A DNA stretch of 60,478 nt from DASQUP01 sp035641235. GTDB taxonomy: Bacteria; Actinomycetota; CADDZG01; WHSQ01. The notes under the pieces are model-generated. The model made no database searches. It was not told the DNA's origin and saw only the letters and a program-made list of their open reading frames with translations. The position numbers and the translations under genes are program-made. The stretch lies in contig DASQUP010000223.1 of assembly GCA_035641235.1 (NCBI GenBank), positions 1 to 60,478 on the forward strand, given 5' to 3'. Every line of letters begins with the position of its first letter. Within the stretch, counting starts at the first letter, position 1. Positions 22,812 through 30,612 of this stretch are shown here, piece by piece.

Positions 22812-24155
22812 CTAGGCGAGTCTTTCGAGCTGAATTTGCACGGCGCGCCGGGGAACAAGTTCGAACGCGTCAGAGACGGCTACAGCACCGACCTTAGTGA
22901 GCGGACGAGGAACGTCGGCCGATTGCGAAACGATTGCGTGAGAGAAGCACAGGCGCGCCGCTTCCGCCAGACGCCGCTGCGAACCCGGCACCCGTCGTAT
23001 CTCTCCTGATAGCCCGACCTCGCCGACCGCCACGACACCTGGATCCACGGCAATGTCTGTGGCCGCCGAGTACATCGCGAGGGCGATCGCGAGATCGGCG
23101 GCCGGCTCCCGCACGGCAAGACCGCCTGCAGCAGCTACGAAGACGTCGCGCTGCCCCAAGTCGAGGCCGGAATGCTGGCCCAGCACACCGGTAAGAAGGG
23201 TCAATCGCCTAGCCTCGATGCCTATCGCCACTCGGCGCGGCTGAGGGAGCGTAGTGGCGCAGACGAGTGCCTGTATTTCGACGAGGACCGGACGGTTGCC
23301 CTCGAGGCCCGGGAACACCACCGAGCCGCTTGCTCCCGGCCGGCGATCGGCAAGGAGCATCGCGGACGGGTCGGGAACGGGCTCCAAACGGACATCGGTC
23401 ATCGTGAAGACCCCGGTTTCGTCACAGGAGCCGAACCGGTTCTTCGTCGCGCGCAGGAGCCGCAGCGCGCCCGTGCGCTCCCCTTCGAGCACAAGAACGA
23501 CGTCGACGATGTGCTCGAGTGTCTTCGGTCCCGCCACTCCTCCCTCTTTGGTCACATGGCCGACGAGAACGACGACGGTTGCCGTCTCTTTTGCGTACCT
23601 GACGAGCGCGGCTGTGCATTCACGCACTTGGGTCACCGATCCGGCGCGCCCTTCGGCCCCGGGCGCCGTCAGCGTCTGGATGGAGTCGACGACCAGCACC
23701 TGCGCCCGTTCGGCGCGCGCCGCGTCGATTACGGCATCGATGGACGTCGTCGCCGTCGCCCGCAGCTCGTCACCCGCGACGCGCAGGCGGCGCGCCCGCA
23801 GCGACACCTGAGCGAGCGACTCCTCTCCGCTTGCCAGGAGGGCGCGCCACCCGGACTGTCTGAGCCCGTCGAGCATCTGGAGCACAAGGGTGGATTTGCC
23901 GATCCCCGGAGCCCCCGCGAGCAGAACGACGGCTCCGGGAACGAGCCCCCCGCCCAGGACTCGGTCGAGCTCTGCTACCTGCGTCACGATCCGTTCGGGA
24001 GGCGCGTTGCCGTCGCCGAGGGCGCCCACGGTTGCCGCCGCAAGAGATTCCTCGGTACTCGCCGCGCCGCTCCACGAGCCGCAGTCGGGACAGCGGCCGA
24101 ACCACCGGGGAGCCGAGTAGCCGCACTCGAGGCATGAATATCGGTCCTGTGTCAT
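22812..24155 (-). CDS. radA: DNA repair protein RadA (Sms)
   Basis: About 447 residues with the N-terminal zinc finger (CLECGYSAPRWFGRCPDCGSW), the RecA-like ATPase with Walker A APGIGKST, the RadA-specific KNRFG loop (ATKNRFGS), and a Lon-protease-like C-terminal domain ending GEVGLSGEIRRVPGSQRRLAEA. It helps branch migration in recombination repair. I chose the ATG at 24155, directly before the zinc finger. disA, often a neighbour, is absent. ispD lies 142 bp upstream on the same strand. Confidence 0.92.
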   Translation of the reverse strand: MTQDRYSCLECGYSAPRWFGRCPDCGSWSGAASTEESLAAATVGALGDGNAPPERIVTQVAELDRVLGGGLVPGAVVLLAGAPGIGKSTLVLQMLDGLRQSGWRALLASGEESLAQVSLRARRLRVAGDELRATATTSIDAVIDAARAERAQVLVVDSIQTLTAPGAEGRAGSVTQVRECTAALVRYAKETATVVVLVGHVTKEGGVAGPKTLEHIVDVVLVLEGERTGALRLLRATKNRFGSCDETGVFTMTDVRLEPVPDPSAMLLADRRPGASGSVVFPGLEGNRPVLVEIQALVCATTLPQPRRVAIGIEARRLTLLTGVLGQHSGLDLGQRDVFVAAAGGLAVREPAADLAIALAMYSAATDIAVDPGVVAVGEVGLSGEIRRVPGSQRRLAEAARLCFSHAIVSQSADVPRPLTKVGAVAVSDAFELVPRRAVQIQLERLA

Positions 24156-24227
24156 TCGCCGGACGCTACAGGGCACCTGTGACAGGTTTCGGTCGGCGCC
24201 GGGTGGCGGGCCCTTTTCTGAGCTGAG

Positions 24228-24266
24228 ATGGCAATCCACCCCCACCCCTCGGTGGCCGGTTGCCAT
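24228..24266. repeat. ATGGCAA palindrome between ispD and radA
   Basis: ATGGCAA pairs with TTGCCAT as outer arms, with CCACC and GGTGG inside. The outer arms and the flanking GAGATGGCAATC match the tandem palindromes at 48663-48785. It may work as a terminator after ispD, or be a small dispersed palindromic repeat. Confidence 0.55.
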
Positions 24267-24296
24267 TTGGGGCCGCACGGCGGCCCGGCCGCCGTC

Positions 24297-24995
24297 TTAG
24301 GGCTCTCGAAGGAGGTGCTCGGCGAGCGCGAGGTCCTCGGGATAGGTCACTTTGAGATTGCCGGGGTCGCCCCGAAGCACGGCCACCCGCCCTCCGATCC
24401 GCTCCACGGTGGAGGCCGTATCGGTCCCCTGGAAGCCGTCGGCACCGGCGGCCCGAAAGGCCCGCAGCAAAAGGTCGGCCCGGAAGACCTGAGGCGTCAA
24501 CGCCCGCCACAGCCCCGCTCGCGGCACCCAGCGGGCGACCTCACGACCGTCGGCGGCCCGGACGAGGTCCCCGGCTACGGGGAGGCCAGGGATGGCGCCG
24601 CCCGAGCGGCGCGCCGCCTCGATCAACTCGTCCAGTCCGGAGCCGTCGAACAGCGGGCGCGCGCCGTCGTGGATCATCACGATGCCGACCTCGCCCGCCT
24701 CGATTCTGGGGGCGAGATGTTCGACGGCGTTCGACTCCGACTGGTGCCGCGTGGCCCCGCCGCAGACGACCCCGGCGACGGCGAGATCGGCGCGCCGGAG
24801 GACGTCCGAAACCCTCTCGATCTCGTCCGGCGCGGCCACCACATAGACGGCCTCCACGGAGGGGTGTTCGACGAAGGGTCGCACCGAGCGCTCCAGGATC
24901 GAGCGACCCGCCAGCTCCAGGAAGACCTTGTTGACCGCCGCACCGGCGCGCGCCCCCGCTCCGGCACACAAAACAACCGCGACGGTCGCGCTCAC
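24297..24995 (-). CDS. ispD: 2-C-methyl-D-erythritol 4-phosphate cytidylyltransferase
   Basis: 232 residues with the intact IspD motifs: AVVLCAGAGARAGAAVNKVFLELAG for CTP binding, GGATRHQSESNAVEHL, VMIHDGARPL, and the C-terminal GTDTASTVERIGGRVAVLRGDPGNLKVTYPEDLALAE. It couples CTP to MEP in isoprenoid synthesis. This is the catalytically competent copy, displaced by about 2 kb from the usual place next to ispF, which is held by the degenerate paralogue. The usual HDAARP reads HDGARP here. Confidence 0.92.
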   Translation of the reverse strand: MSATVAVVLCAGAGARAGAAVNKVFLELAGRSILERSVRPFVEHPSVEAVYVVAAPDEIERVSDVLRRADLAVAGVVCGGATRHQSESNAVEHLAPRIEAGEVGIVMIHDGARPLFDGSGLDELIEAARRSGGAIPGLPVAGDLVRAADGREVARWVPRAGLWRALTPQVFRADLLLRAFRAAGADGFQGTDTASTVERIGGRVAVLRGDPGNLKVTYPEDLALAEHLLREP

Positions 24996-25060
24996 TCCGC
25001 TTCACCCATGTGCCGAAGTATCCCCCTGCCCTCCGAGGCGAGCCAATCTGTCGCGGGATT

Positions 25061-25150
25061 CCAGCGAGGACGGCGGCGGGCCCGCAGGATCGAAAGGAGC
25101 GAGGACGGCGGCGTCGCAGAAGGCGACTTAAAACGGTTTGGAGCCTGAGG
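25061..25150. repeat. GAGGACGGCGGCG repeat locus 1
   Basis: Two copies of the 13-mer GAGGACGGCGGCG (25066-25078 and 25101-25113) lie upstream of ispD and downstream of the VOC gene. The second copy is followed by GGCGACT, an A-rich stretch, CGGT and GAGCCTGAGG. The same succession follows the last copy at the ftsH-folE locus (40061-40119), so the relationship extends beyond the 13-mer. Confidence 0.6.
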
Positions 25151-25176
25151 TGATGCCGGCGCGCGGCCGTCCGCCG

Positions 25177-25527
25177 CTACTGAGTGGCGGAGTCTGTCGA
25201 CTGGTCCATGACGTAGATGGTGGCCCCGCCCGGTTCCTGGTAGGTGGCCATGAAGCCACCAGGGATCTCTGAGATCTCTGCGAGCACGGTGAGCGTCTCC
25301 GGACGGGTGGCGTGGAAGGCCTTGACGCTGTCGACGACGAAGAGCGGGCCGAACGGAGCGTCGGGGTCGTTGGCGTCGAGCATGAGCTGCACGTCGGTGC
25401 CCGGCAAGGACAGAGCGACCGTCGCATCGCCTTCACGCCACACCTCGCCGAAGCCGAGGGCGTCGCGGTAGAGGGCGAGCGAAGCTTTCAGGTCGGAGGT
25501 CGGGGCGAGTAGGAACTCGAGCTTCAT
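25177..25527 (-). CDS. VOC/glyoxalase-superfamily protein
   Basis: 116 residues that form one vicinal-oxygen-chelate module pair: KLEFLLAPTSDLKASLALYRDALGFGE then LFVVDSVKAFHATRPE and FMATYQEPGGATIYVMDQ. Metal-ligand positions are not the classical set, so activity cannot be assigned; binding of a small molecule or antibiotic is possible. The ATG at 25527 has AAGGA 7 nt upstream. It is divergent from a TetR-like gene across 56 bp containing a palindrome, suggesting it is the regulator's target. Confidence 0.82.
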   Translation of the reverse strand: MKLEFLLAPTSDLKASLALYRDALGFGEVWREGDATVALSLPGTDVQLMLDANDPDAPFGPLFVVDSVKAFHATRPETLTVLAEISEIPGGFMATYQEPGGATIYVMDQSTDSATQ

Positions 25528-25563
25528 GGCGCATCCTTCCGTCGTAACTGGATTGTTGGAAAG

Positions 25564-25578
25564 CATAACGTCATTATG
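25564..25578. promoter_or_regulatory. Candidate TetR-family operator
   Basis: CATAA and TTATG form a perfect inverted repeat around a 5-bp centre in the 56-bp region between the divergent VOC and TetR-like genes. Its position would let one repressor control both directions. Confidence 0.4.
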
Positions 25579-25583
25579 TCTCC

Positions 25584-26114
25584 ATGCGCAATTGGATTCC
25601 GGTATCGACCTCCCCAAAAGGCAGGCTCGCGCTCGCAGCGATCAAGGAGTTCGGAGCGCGGCCCTTCGACGAGGTCACTGTCGGCGAGCTGGCGGCTGCC
25701 GCGAAGGTCACCACGGGCGCCCTCTACCACCACTTCGGCAGCAAGCTCGGGCTGTACGTGTTCGTCCGAGAGGATGTCGAACAGCGGCTGCTGGACCGCA
25801 TGGAGGGCGCAGTCGCGGCGGCCGGGGACGAGTTGGATCGCTCGGCGGCCGTAAAGGCGGCGCTGTTTGTCGGACTGGATTTCGCTGTGCGTGAGGGGTT
25901 CCTGCGCATTCTGGGAGATCCGCCGGTGGGGGTGGAACACGACAGGTTGGCTGAGATGCTCAGCGCAAGCACGGCCCCTGCGTCCCCGCTTCTCGGTCGA
26001 GTGCTCGCCGCAGCCTGGCGGGCGGCGTTGGCAGCAGTCGCCGAAGGTTCTGGGCCGGATCAGGCTCGCGCTGCGCTCCTCGCTGTAGAGCTCCGAATCC
26101 CATCTGACCGCTGA
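25584..26114 (+). CDS. TetR-family transcriptional regulator
   Basis: 176 residues. The N-terminal helix-turn-helix is typical of TetR: LAAIKEFGARPFDEVTVGELAAAAKVTTGALYHHFGSK with the YHHF recognition helix, about residues 15-55. The C-terminal ligand-binding part (TetR_C-like) has no recognisable specificity. The ATG has almost no leader. It is probably autoregulated and controls the divergent VOC gene. Confidence 0.88.
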   Translation: MRNWIPVSTSPKGRLALAAIKEFGARPFDEVTVGELAAAAKVTTGALYHHFGSKLGLYVFVREDVEQRLLDRMEGAVAAAGDELDRSAAVKAALFVGLDFAVREGFLRILGDPPVGVEHDRLAEMLSASTAPASPLLGRVLAAAWRAALAAVAEGSGPDQARAALLAVELRIPSDR

Positions 26115-26142
26115 ACGCTGGTACGGGGATCCCTAACGAGGC

Positions 26143-26167
26143 GAGGCCCGGCCGACGGCCGGGCCTC
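26143..26167. terminator. Bidirectional terminator between the TetR gene and clpC
   Basis: GAGGCCCGGCC and GGCCGGGCCTC form a perfect 11-bp GC-rich stem with a 3-nt loop, between the converging 3' ends of the TetR gene (26114) and clpC (26191). Confidence 0.8.
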
Positions 26168-26190
26168 ACTCAGGCTTTCGCAGGGTTGTC

Positions 26191-28713
26191 CTACTGTTCG
26201 GATCCGCCCACTTCAGGCTCGCCCTCGGACACCCCTGCGAGTTCTACGGGTGGATGGGTGGGAGCGCGCTCCGCCTTTCGGAACGTAACTCCGCGCCGGT
26301 TGGTTTCCGGATCGGTCTCGGCGTCCACGATGATGGTGTCGCCGGCCTCGTATTCCTTCCACAGGATCTTCTCGGACAACGGGTCCTCGATCAGCCGCTG
26401 GATCGCTCGCCGCAGAGGACGGGCGCCGAGCGCCGGATCGTAGCCCTCCGCACTCAGCAGCTCCTTCGCCGCCTCGGTCAGTTCGATGTTCACGTCCTGA
26501 CTCTCGAGCTGCTCGCGGACACGCCGCATCAGCAGATCGACGATGGAGTGGACCTCCGGCTTCGTCAGCTCGTGGAAGACGATGACCTCGTCGATACGGT
26601 TTAGGAACTCGGGCCGGAAGTTCTTCTTGAGCTCTTCCTGGACCCGCTCCTTCATCTTCTCGTAGCTGAGCTCCTCGGTCGCCTGACCGAAGCCCATCGC
26701 GGGCTTGCGCAGGTTCTGTGTACCGAGGTTCGACGTCATGATGATGACTGTGTTCTTGAAGTCGACGGTCTTGCCCTGTGCGTCGGTGAGACGCCCGTCT
26801 TCAAGAATCTGCAGCAGCGTGTTGAAGACGTCCGGGTGGGCCTTCTCGATCTCGTCGAGAAGCACGACGGAGTACGGGCGCCGGCGAACGGCCTCGGTGA
26901 GCTGACCGCCCTCCTCGTAACCCACGTATCCCGGAGGTGAACCCACGAGACGGCTGACCGTGTGCTTCTCCATGTACTCGGACATGTCCAGCTGGATCAG
27001 CGCGTCCTCGTCGCCGAACAGGAACTCGGCGAGCGCCTTCGCTGTCTCGGTCTTACCGACTCCGGACGGGCCGAGGAATATGAACGAACCGGCGGGCCGC
27101 TTCGGGTCCTTTAGTCCGGCGCGCGTCCTGCGGATCGAACGGGACACAGCCCCGATCGCGTCCTGCTGGCCGACGATTCGACGGTGGAGCTCTTCCTCCA
27201 TCCGGAGCAGCTTGCTGGTCTCCTCCTCCGTCAACGATGTAACGGGGATGCCGGTCCACGACGAGAGGACCTCTGCGATCTCCTCCTCGTCAACCTCGGC
27301 GAACGCCTCACCCTGCTCGGCGCGCCACTCCGTCTCCTTGACGGACCGTTCCTGGATGTAGTTCTTCTCTTCGTCGCGGAAGCGCGCGGCAAGTTCGAAG
27401 TCCTGCTGCTCGATCGCGTCTTCCTTCTGCCGGCGGACCTCGGAGATCTTGTCCTCGAGTTCGCGGTAGTCGGGCGGCGCACTCATGCGACGGATGCGCA
27501 GGCGCGAGCCGGCCTCGTCGATTAGATCGATGGCCTTGTCGGGGAGGTAACGATCGGAGATGTAGCGGTGCGCGAGGTTGGCCGCCGCAACTAGGCCCTG
27601 ATCGGTGATGTGGACGCGGTGGTGAGCCTCGTAGCGATCGCGCAATCCTTTGAGGATGTCGATCGTGTGGGAAACGGTGGGCTCAGGTACCTTGATCGGC
27701 TGGAAGCGTCGTTCGAGTGCCGCGTCCTTCTCGAGGTACTTGCGGTACTCGTCGAGTGTCGTGGCGCCGATCGTCTGCAGTTCACCGCGGGCAAGCATCG
27801 GCTTCAGGATGCTTGCCGCGTCGATCGCACCCTCGGCAGCTCCCGCGCCGACCAGCGTGTGCAGCTCGTCGACGAAGAGAATAATGTCGCCACGCGTCTT
27901 GATCTCTTTGAGCACCTTCTTCAAACGCTCTTCAAAATCACCGCGGTAGCGGGACCCGGCCACAAGTGCACCGAGGTCGAGCGTGTACAGCTGCTTGCCT
28001 TCCAGGGTCTCGGGAACCTCGCCCTTGACGATCGACTGTGCGAGCCCCTCGACGATTGCGGTCTTACCGACGCCGGGCTCTCCGATGAGAACGGGATTGT
28101 TCTTCGTACGCCGCGACAGCACCTGCATCACGCGTTCGATTTCCTTCTCGCGTCCGATCACGGGATCGAGCGCGTTCTCGCGCGCGAGCTGCGTGAGATT
28201 GCGGCCGAACTGATCGAGAACCAGCGAACCCTGCGGCGTCTCGGACGATCCGCCACCCTGGCTCTCCTTCGCGCCGCTGTATCCCGACAGCAGCTGGATG
28301 ACCTGCTGGCGAACCCGGCCGAGATCGGCGCCGAGCTTGACGAGTACCTGAGCGGCAACTCCTTCGCCCTCACGAATGAGGCCGAGAAGGATGTGCTCCG
28401 TGCCGATGTAGTTGTGACCGAGTTGCAGAGCCTCGCGAAGAGAAAGTTCGAGGACCTTCTTCGCGCGTGGCGTGAATGGAATGTGCCCGGAGGGTGGGGA
28501 CTGTCCGGCTCCGATGATCTCCTCGACCTGCTGACGAACCTTCTCGAGAGAGATTCCGAGCGACTCGAGCGCCTTGGCTGCGACGCCCTCACCTTCGTGG
28601 ATGAGGCCGAGCAATATGTGCTCGGTCCCAATGTAGTTGTGATTTAGCAGCCTCGCCTCTTCTTGAGCGAGTACGACCACCCTGCGGGCCCTATCGGTAA
28701 ACCGTTCAAACAC
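26191..28713 (-). CDS. clpC: ClpC ATPase, AAA+ unfoldase of the Clp protease
   Basis: 840 residues with the complete ClpC layout: two N-terminal Clp-N repeats (residues 3-145), AAA-1 with GEPGVGKT and VDELHTLVGAG, a UVR-containing middle domain near residues 415-460 (EDKISEVRRQKEDAIEQQDFELAARFRDEEK in segments), AAA-2 with GPSGVGKTE and LLDEIEKAHPDV, and the ClpP loop region in the second module. It unfolds substrates for ClpP. Start GTG with AGGAGG somewhat upstream. The C-terminal tail is acidic and polar. Confidence 0.96.
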   Translation of the reverse strand: MFERFTDRARRVVVLAQEEARLLNHNYIGTEHILLGLIHEGEGVAAKALESLGISLEKVRQQVEEIIGAGQSPPSGHIPFTPRAKKVLELSLREALQLGHNYIGTEHILLGLIREGEGVAAQVLVKLGADLGRVRQQVIQLLSGYSGAKESQGGGSSETPQGSLVLDQFGRNLTQLARENALDPVIGREKEIERVMQVLSRRTKNNPVLIGEPGVGKTAIVEGLAQSIVKGEVPETLEGKQLYTLDLGALVAGSRYRGDFEERLKKVLKEIKTRGDIILFVDELHTLVGAGAAEGAIDAASILKPMLARGELQTIGATTLDEYRKYLEKDAALERRFQPIKVPEPTVSHTIDILKGLRDRYEAHHRVHITDQGLVAAANLAHRYISDRYLPDKAIDLIDEAGSRLRIRRMSAPPDYRELEDKISEVRRQKEDAIEQQDFELAARFRDEEKNYIQERSVKETEWRAEQGEAFAEVDEEEIAEVLSSWTGIPVTSLTEEETSKLLRMEEELHRRIVGQQDAIGAVSRSIRRTRAGLKDPKRPAGSFIFLGPSGVGKTETAKALAEFLFGDEDALIQLDMSEYMEKHTVSRLVGSPPGYVGYEEGGQLTEAVRRRPYSVVLLDEIEKAHPDVFNTLLQILEDGRLTDAQGKTVDFKNTVIIMTSNLGTQNLRKPAMGFGQATEELSYEKMKERVQEELKKNFRPEFLNRIDEVIVFHELTKPEVHSIVDLLMRRVREQLESQDVNIELTEAAKELLSAEGYDPALGARPLRRAIQRLIEDPLSEKILWKEYEAGDTIIVDAETDPETNRRGVTFRKAERAPTHPPVELAGVSEGEPEVGGSEQ

Positions 28714-28798
28714 TTGGGGCCGCGCCTCCTATCTGTCGTCATCCGGCCCGGACCTTGCGCCCGCACCGGTCCGGGGCCGTAGTCCCGGTCGCCCTTCA

Positions 28799-28829
28799 AT
28801 TATACGAACGGGGCTTTTTTCTACCCCGT
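28799..28829 (-). promoter_or_regulatory. clpC promoter with overlapping inverted repeat
   Basis: A consensus TATAAT (-10) lies at 28799-28804 on the minus strand, about 85 bp upstream of the clpC GTG. Immediately upstream, ACGGGG (28808-28813) and CCCCGT (28824-28829) form an inverted repeat over an A/T-rich centre that covers the expected -35 position, so a regulator could bind there. I recognise no ClgR, HspR or CtsR consensus. Confidence 0.5.
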
Positions 28830-29127
28830 CCATCTACCCACACCAGGAAAGTCGATGCTTCCTTTGCTTAAAGAACTCACCGGCTGCCCCAATTGTCATT
28901 CGTTACATCGACAACGTCGAGATGGTCGAAAACGTTCCCTTTCGTGAGATTCGAAAATTCACATGCGCGGCCGGGGTCTTCAAACCCCTTCGGTCACCGA
29001 CCGTGAATCCCTGCCTCCCACGACCTTTTGACGCTCTCACCAGGTCAGAGGTTGCTCTTTGGACAATCGGCACCCGGACGGCAACCTGTACCTTGATTCC
29101 CTTAATTACGTACGGCGGGCCGGCCCC
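28830..29127. other. Non-coding gap between clpC and the lipoprotein gene
   Basis: I see no gene in this roughly 300-bp stretch upstream of the clpC promoter and downstream of the lipoprotein stop. Its base composition is less GC-rich than the surrounding genes. Open frames crossing it lack ribosome binding sites and family-like sequence. Confidence 0.5.
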
Positions 29128-30573
29128 TCAGTGGATGGGGTCCTTCGACCTGGTCCTGACCCCGAATCTCATCTTCCAAAATGGCGGCGCCGGGGCACGA
29201 TCCGGGGGCGGATCGCGAAAAAGGTGCTCCCAGTAGTCCGGCGGAATATCGGTGTTCTTTCCATCGATGGCGAAACCTCGCGCCAGAGGTACCCATGGGA
29301 GATCCCTGGTCAGACCGTCCCGTTCTCGCACGTAGACGCCCTCGTCGGGGACTACCCAGAGACCCACCGCACTCTGGTCGACGGCGGTGTGGTCGTCGCG
29401 CCCGAGTGTGATGTCCGTCCCGGAGAACCGCTCGCTCTGCATGGTCTCGAGAACACGGGCGATGTCCTCGTTGGGAACGGCCCGCGCGGCCGCCCAGCCG
29501 ATCATCCGGGCGGCATCGTAGCCCCGGAACTGCCACCCTCTCGGGTCGGTATTCCACCACCCCATAAAGTCTTCACGGAACTCCTGGTAGGCGGGAACGG
29601 GCAGGTAGAAAACCCCTCGCCCGAGGGTCGCAGACACGATCGTCCCGGGCCGGAGCCTTGCGTCGAGCCGAGGACTGAAAACTGCGTTGAATGCCAGCAC
29701 CTGGGGACGCCAATGCCCCTGCGCGATCCTCCGCTTGCGCACGCGACGGCGCGCCGAGCCAATCCGCGCGCCGTCTGTGGTCCGGTAGGAGGCTCCCATC
29801 TCGCCGAGCGTCTTCGTCACTCGGGACAGACCGGCCGGGCTCCCCTGGTACACAATCGCCTCCGTGTGCGCCTGCTTGAGCTGGTCGAGGGCACTGCGAA
29901 GGTCCTCGTCCTCTGGGTCGTAGCGGACGACTTTGGCGCGCTGGAGCCGCTGATCCCGCAGCGCAGAGTGAAGGGCGGTCTGAGCCGTCTCTCCCTCCTG
30001 GGTGAACTCCACCAGCGCGCCGACCTTCCGGTAGCCACGATCGCGGGAGAGATACGAGGCAATGCGCCGCGCCTCCCACAGGAACGACGGACTCATCTGA
30101 AAAGTGTGCGCGGTCAGCGCCTCCGCTCCGTAGAGGTCCCCGTACACCAAGATCGCCGGGATTCCGCGGGACGCAAGGATTGCCTCCGCTTCCGGAAGGA
30201 CCTCGGGCGGACCGGCGTACACAATGCCGACAGTCCGATCGAGGCCCGCAAGGTCACGCACCAAGCCGACCGCCGCCTCGGGATCGCCCCGATCGTCGAG
30301 CGTTTGCAGCCGGAAGGGTCGCCGATCCTCCCCACGGTTCTCGTTGAGGTGGTGGATCGCCAGGTCGGCACCCTCAAAGGCATCGACCCCGCGCCACGAT
30401 TCGGGCCCCGTCATCGTCCCGACGAGACCCACTATCAGGGCGTCTGAGTTGGTTGGGACCCCACGGTCCGGCGGCGGGGAGGAGACTTGATCCCCCGACG
30501 TTCCCCCCGAATCGCACGCCGCTAGTACGACGGTCCATGCCGCGACGATCGCGGTAATTCTACGGGGCGGCAT
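29128..30573 (-). CDS. Branched-chain amino acid-type substrate-binding lipoprotein (orphan)
   Basis: 481 residues. The lipobox VLAAC places the lipidated cysteine at residue 20. A periplasmic-binding-protein type I fold follows: VGLVGTMTGPESW at the start, FQMSPSFLWEARRIASYL in the middle, and a second lobe with AFNAVFSP and GYDAARMIGWAAARAV. LivJ-like proteins normally serve ABC importers, but no permease or ATPase gene is nearby, so it may be a sensor or share a distant transporter. A basic insert (SARRRVRKRRIAQGHW) is unusual for an exported binding protein. Confidence 0.78.
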   Translation of the reverse strand: MPPRRITAIVAAWTVVLAACDSGGTSGDQVSSPPPDRGVPTNSDALIVGLVGTMTGPESWRGVDAFEGADLAIHHLNENRGEDRRPFRLQTLDDRGDPEAAVGLVRDLAGLDRTVGIVYAGPPEVLPEAEAILASRGIPAILVYGDLYGAEALTAHTFQMSPSFLWEARRIASYLSRDRGYRKVGALVEFTQEGETAQTALHSALRDQRLQRAKVVRYDPEDEDLRSALDQLKQAHTEAIVYQGSPAGLSRVTKTLGEMGASYRTTDGARIGSARRRVRKRRIAQGHWRPQVLAFNAVFSPRLDARLRPGTIVSATLGRGVFYLPVPAYQEFREDFMGWWNTDPRGWQFRGYDAARMIGWAAARAVPNEDIARVLETMQSERFSGTDITLGRDDHTAVDQSAVGLWVVPDEGVYVRERDGLTRDLPWVPLARGFAIDGKNTDIPPDYWEHLFRDPPPDRAPAPPFWKMRFGVRTRSKDPIH

Positions 30574-30612
30574 CCCGGCATCCTACGTACCGGGCAAACC
30601 TTACGGGACGGT

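Noticed and set aside
29059..30447. 462-codon plus-strand frame opposite the lipoprotein gene
   Set aside because: The minus-strand frame has a lipobox and a binding-protein pattern, while this one has nothing recognisable.
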